6,778 nt of DNA from Nitrososphaera sp. (GTDB lineage: Archaea > Thermoproteota > Nitrososphaeria > Nitrososphaerales > Nitrososphaeraceae). Numbering within the stretch: the first letter of the stretch is position 1; the number at the start of each line of letters is the position of its first letter. The notes beneath the pieces are model-generated. The model made no database searches, was not told where the DNA came from, and saw nothing but the letters and a program-made list of their open reading frames with translations. The stretch covers positions 1 through 6,778 of the forward strand of contig JAJPDY010000063.1 in NCBI GenBank assembly GCA_023252395.1. The letters are read 5' to 3'. A program made the position numbers and the translations under genes. Below are positions 5,824-6,778 of the stretch, in pieces.

Positions 5824-5831
5824 ATAATAAA
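5824..5831 (-). promoter_or_regulatory. TATA box of purD
   Basis: The minus strand reads TTTATTAT, centred about 25 bp upstream of GTG 5802. This is the spacing expected when transcription starts at the first base of the start codon, so it supports a leaderless purD mRNA. Confidence 0.6.
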
Positions 5832-5869
5832 TTGTTTGATTAAGCTTCACTTACTTTTTTCGTTTCCCC

Positions 5870-5877
5870 TTTTAAGC
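5870..5877 (+). promoter_or_regulatory. TATA box of the KGG-repeat gene
   Basis: TTTTAAGC is centred about 25 bp upstream of ATG 5898, again the leaderless spacing. It lies 39 bp from the divergent purD box, so the two promoters share a compact control region of 95 bp. It argues against the earlier in-frame ATG 5883, which would lie upstream of the transcript start. Confidence 0.55.
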
Positions 5878-5897
5878 GATACATGTGTCTACTTGGC

Positions 5898-6395
5898 ATG
5901 AGCTCAGAGCAGGCAGCGCCGGATGCAGGGCGCGCTCGAAGGGGTCTCGCTTCCGCCAGCGAGGAGACACGGCAACGGGTAGCAAAGAAGGGAGGGATAG
6001 CGCCGCACCAGAAAAGAGGTCTGGCAGCGGCAAACTCTGATACAAGGATGAGAGTAGCAAAAGCAGGCGGAGAAGCCAGGGCCCAAGATAGGGATGGGCT
6101 CAGTGAAGCCGGAAGGCGCGGCGGCGAAGTCGTCAAGGAGCGCTACGGCTCAGAGTTTTATCGGGAAATAGGCGAAAAGGGTGGCGGCGCGGTAAAGGAG
6201 CGCTACGGCTCAGAGTTTTACAGCGAGATCGGCAAGCGCGGCGGCGAGACTGTCAAGCAAGAGCGTGGCGCGGAATACTATAGCACGATTGGCAGAAAAG
6301 GCGGCGAGTCAAGAACTGTCATAGAAAGAAAGCCAGAAGAGGATACAACACAGCCACCAACAACGACAACAGGCACGCAGGTTTCAACGGCCTAA
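5898..6395 (+). CDS. KGG-repeat stress protein (GsiB/YciG-like hydrophilin)
   Basis: A 165-residue, highly hydrophilic, repetitive protein without Cys, Trp or membrane segment. It has six xGG marks: KKGG (30-33), AGG (56-58), RRGG (73-76), EKGG (93-96), KRGG (113-116) and RKGG (133-136). Two repeat types follow one another. First are two units of 'RGLA-A---TR-RVAK-GG' (15-33, 40-58; period 25) and a shortened third (66-76), like bacterial YciG/con-10 KGG proteins. Then come three 20-residue units 'K-ERYGSEFY-EIG-KGG' (77-96, 97-116, 117-136), very like Bacillus subtilis GsiB. The tail (146-165) is Thr/Pro-rich and probably disordered. Such proteins are stress-induced hydrophilins thought to protect proteins or nucleic acids during drying or osmotic stress; that role is inferred here. 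The start is ATG 5898 by TATA spacing. It is divergent from purD and overlaps the SWIM gene end by 12 bp. Confidence 0.86.
   Translation: MSSEQAAPDAGRARRGLASASEETRQRVAKKGGIAPHQKRGLAAANSDTRMRVAKAGGEARAQDRDGLSEAGRRGGEVVKERYGSEFYREIGEKGGGAVKERYGSEFYSEIGKRGGETVKQERGAEYYSTIGRKGGESRTVIERKPEEDTTQPPTTTTGTQVSTA
6135..6160 (+). repeat. 26-bp exact direct repeat, copy 1
   Basis: This copy lies within the KGG gene and is identical to 6195-6220, exactly 60 bp (20 codons) downstream. It encodes KERYGSEFY plus flanking bases. Identity in third positions points to a recent internal unit duplication or conversion. Confidence 0.9.
6195..6220 (+). repeat. 26-bp exact direct repeat, copy 2
   Basis: Second copy of the 26-bp repeat, offset by one 20-codon unit from 6135-6160. 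The third unit (KQERGAEYY) has clearly diverged from both. Confidence 0.9.
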
Positions 6396-6698
6396 CAGGC
6401 TAGCACTGTCATCTGCAAGAGCCTGCAGGAACTGGGCGTATTCGCTGTCGTCAAACTCGACGGTTACAAACCTGTTTTGTTCCGCCGCCTTTTTGACGCT
6501 TTTTAGGTGATAGCATTCGCTTCCCCCAGACAGTGTGGTAAAGTAAAAGTCCTTGCAGGTACAAAATCCCAGTTCTGGGTCTGCCCAGTATTCGTTGTCC
6601 TTCCCGACAACGATCCAGAGGCTTTTGCCGCTTGGCAGAAACAGCATCTTCTTGACGCTGCCTGATGCGATTGCGCTGTCTATGCGCGACTCGGACAT
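6384..6698 (-). CDS. Small SWIM zinc-finger protein
   Basis: A 104-residue soluble protein with a SWIM-type zinc site CxC...CxH: Cys46, Cys48, Cys62 and His64 (FCTCKDFYF, then SECYHLK). Before it come two to three predicted strands (VKKMLFLPSGKSLWIVVG); after it comes a helix (SVKKAAEQ) and an acidic C-terminal helix. Small archaeal proteins of this kind consist of little else and are related to the Sws1 subunit of Shu-type complexes that assist Rad51 recombinases, so a part in DNA repair with RadA or a paralogue is possible but unproven. I take ATG 6698 because a TATA box at 6728-6735 predicts a transcript start near 6706. The frame is open upstream through GTG 6764 to the window edge, so a longer form cannot be excluded. 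The C-terminus overlaps the KGG gene by 12 bp. Confidence 0.8.
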   Translation of the reverse strand: MSESRIDSAIASGSVKKMLFLPSGKSLWIVVGKDNEYWADPELGFCTCKDFYFTTLSGGSECYHLKSVKKAAEQNRFVTVEFDDSEYAQFLQALADDSASLLGR

Positions 6699-6727
6699 TA
6701 CGACTGATTTATTTGCCAGATTTGCGG

Positions 6728-6735
6728 TATAAAAA
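6728..6735 (-). promoter_or_regulatory. TATA box of the SWIM gene
   Basis: The minus strand reads TTTTTATA. Its centre (6731.5) predicts a transcript start near 6706, about 7 nt before ATG 6698. It falls inside the longer reading from GTG 6764, which decides for the shorter protein. Confidence 0.5.
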
Positions 6736-6778
6736 TCGTGAAGGTGCGCCCCCTCCATCCTCACGCTGCGCTGCTGCT

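Noticed and set aside
5883..5897. Earlier in-frame ATG adding MCLLG to the KGG protein
   Set aside because: It lies only about 10 bp from the TATA box, upstream of the predicted transcript start, and the added residues do not fit the hydrophilic protein.
6135..6220. Direct repeats as a CRISPR-like array
   Set aside because: Only two copies, inside a reading frame, with a 20-codon period matching the protein repeat.

Overview
The window looks like chromosomal DNA of an archaeon of the Nitrososphaera type (Thaumarchaeota/Nitrososphaerota). The grounds are an archaeal LSm gene paired with ribosomal protein L37e, archaeal TATA boxes placed for leaderless or nearly leaderless mRNAs, frequent TTG and GTG starts, a short winged-helix regulator of the type multiplied in these archaea, and folate-type one-carbon genes. 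The lineage is inferred from protein character; no database search was possible.

Layout. 1-571 is a more A+T-rich stretch with little coding: a possible 3' gene end at the left edge, a frameshifted AbrB-like remnant, then about 340 bases without a convincing gene. 572-993 is the lsm-rpl37e pair on the plus strand, closed by a perfect 8-bp hairpin. 1037-1627 is an unrecognised membrane-anchored coiled-coil protein. It ends one base from the convergent lipid-kinase-like gene (1629-2633, minus), which lies downstream of a winged-helix gene (2691-2963, minus). Divergent from that is a plus-strand pair, folD (3089-3952) and 5-formyl-THF cyclo-ligase (3959-4513). The pair meets purD (4510-5802, minus) head-on, the two genes sharing a CTAG that is the stop codon of both. 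Divergent from purD is a KGG-repeat hydrophilin-like stress protein (5898-6395), whose end overlaps by 12 bp the end of a small SWIM zinc-finger protein (6384-6698, minus).

How the genes fit together. FolD interconverts methylene-, methenyl- and 10-formyl-tetrahydrofolate, and the cyclo-ligase returns 5-formyl-THF to the methenyl form. PurD makes glycinamide ribonucleotide, the substrate of the first formyl-THF-dependent step of purine synthesis. This block is therefore a one-carbon/purine neighbourhood. lsm and rpl37e belong to RNA handling and translation. The KGG protein (stress), the SWIM protein (possibly DNA repair) and the coiled-coil protein are the least understood genes. I see no mobile element, CRISPR array, tRNA or rRNA, and no clear new multi-gene system. 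The most unusual items are the mosaic KGG protein, the coiled-coil protein, and three convergent gene pairs with no space between them.
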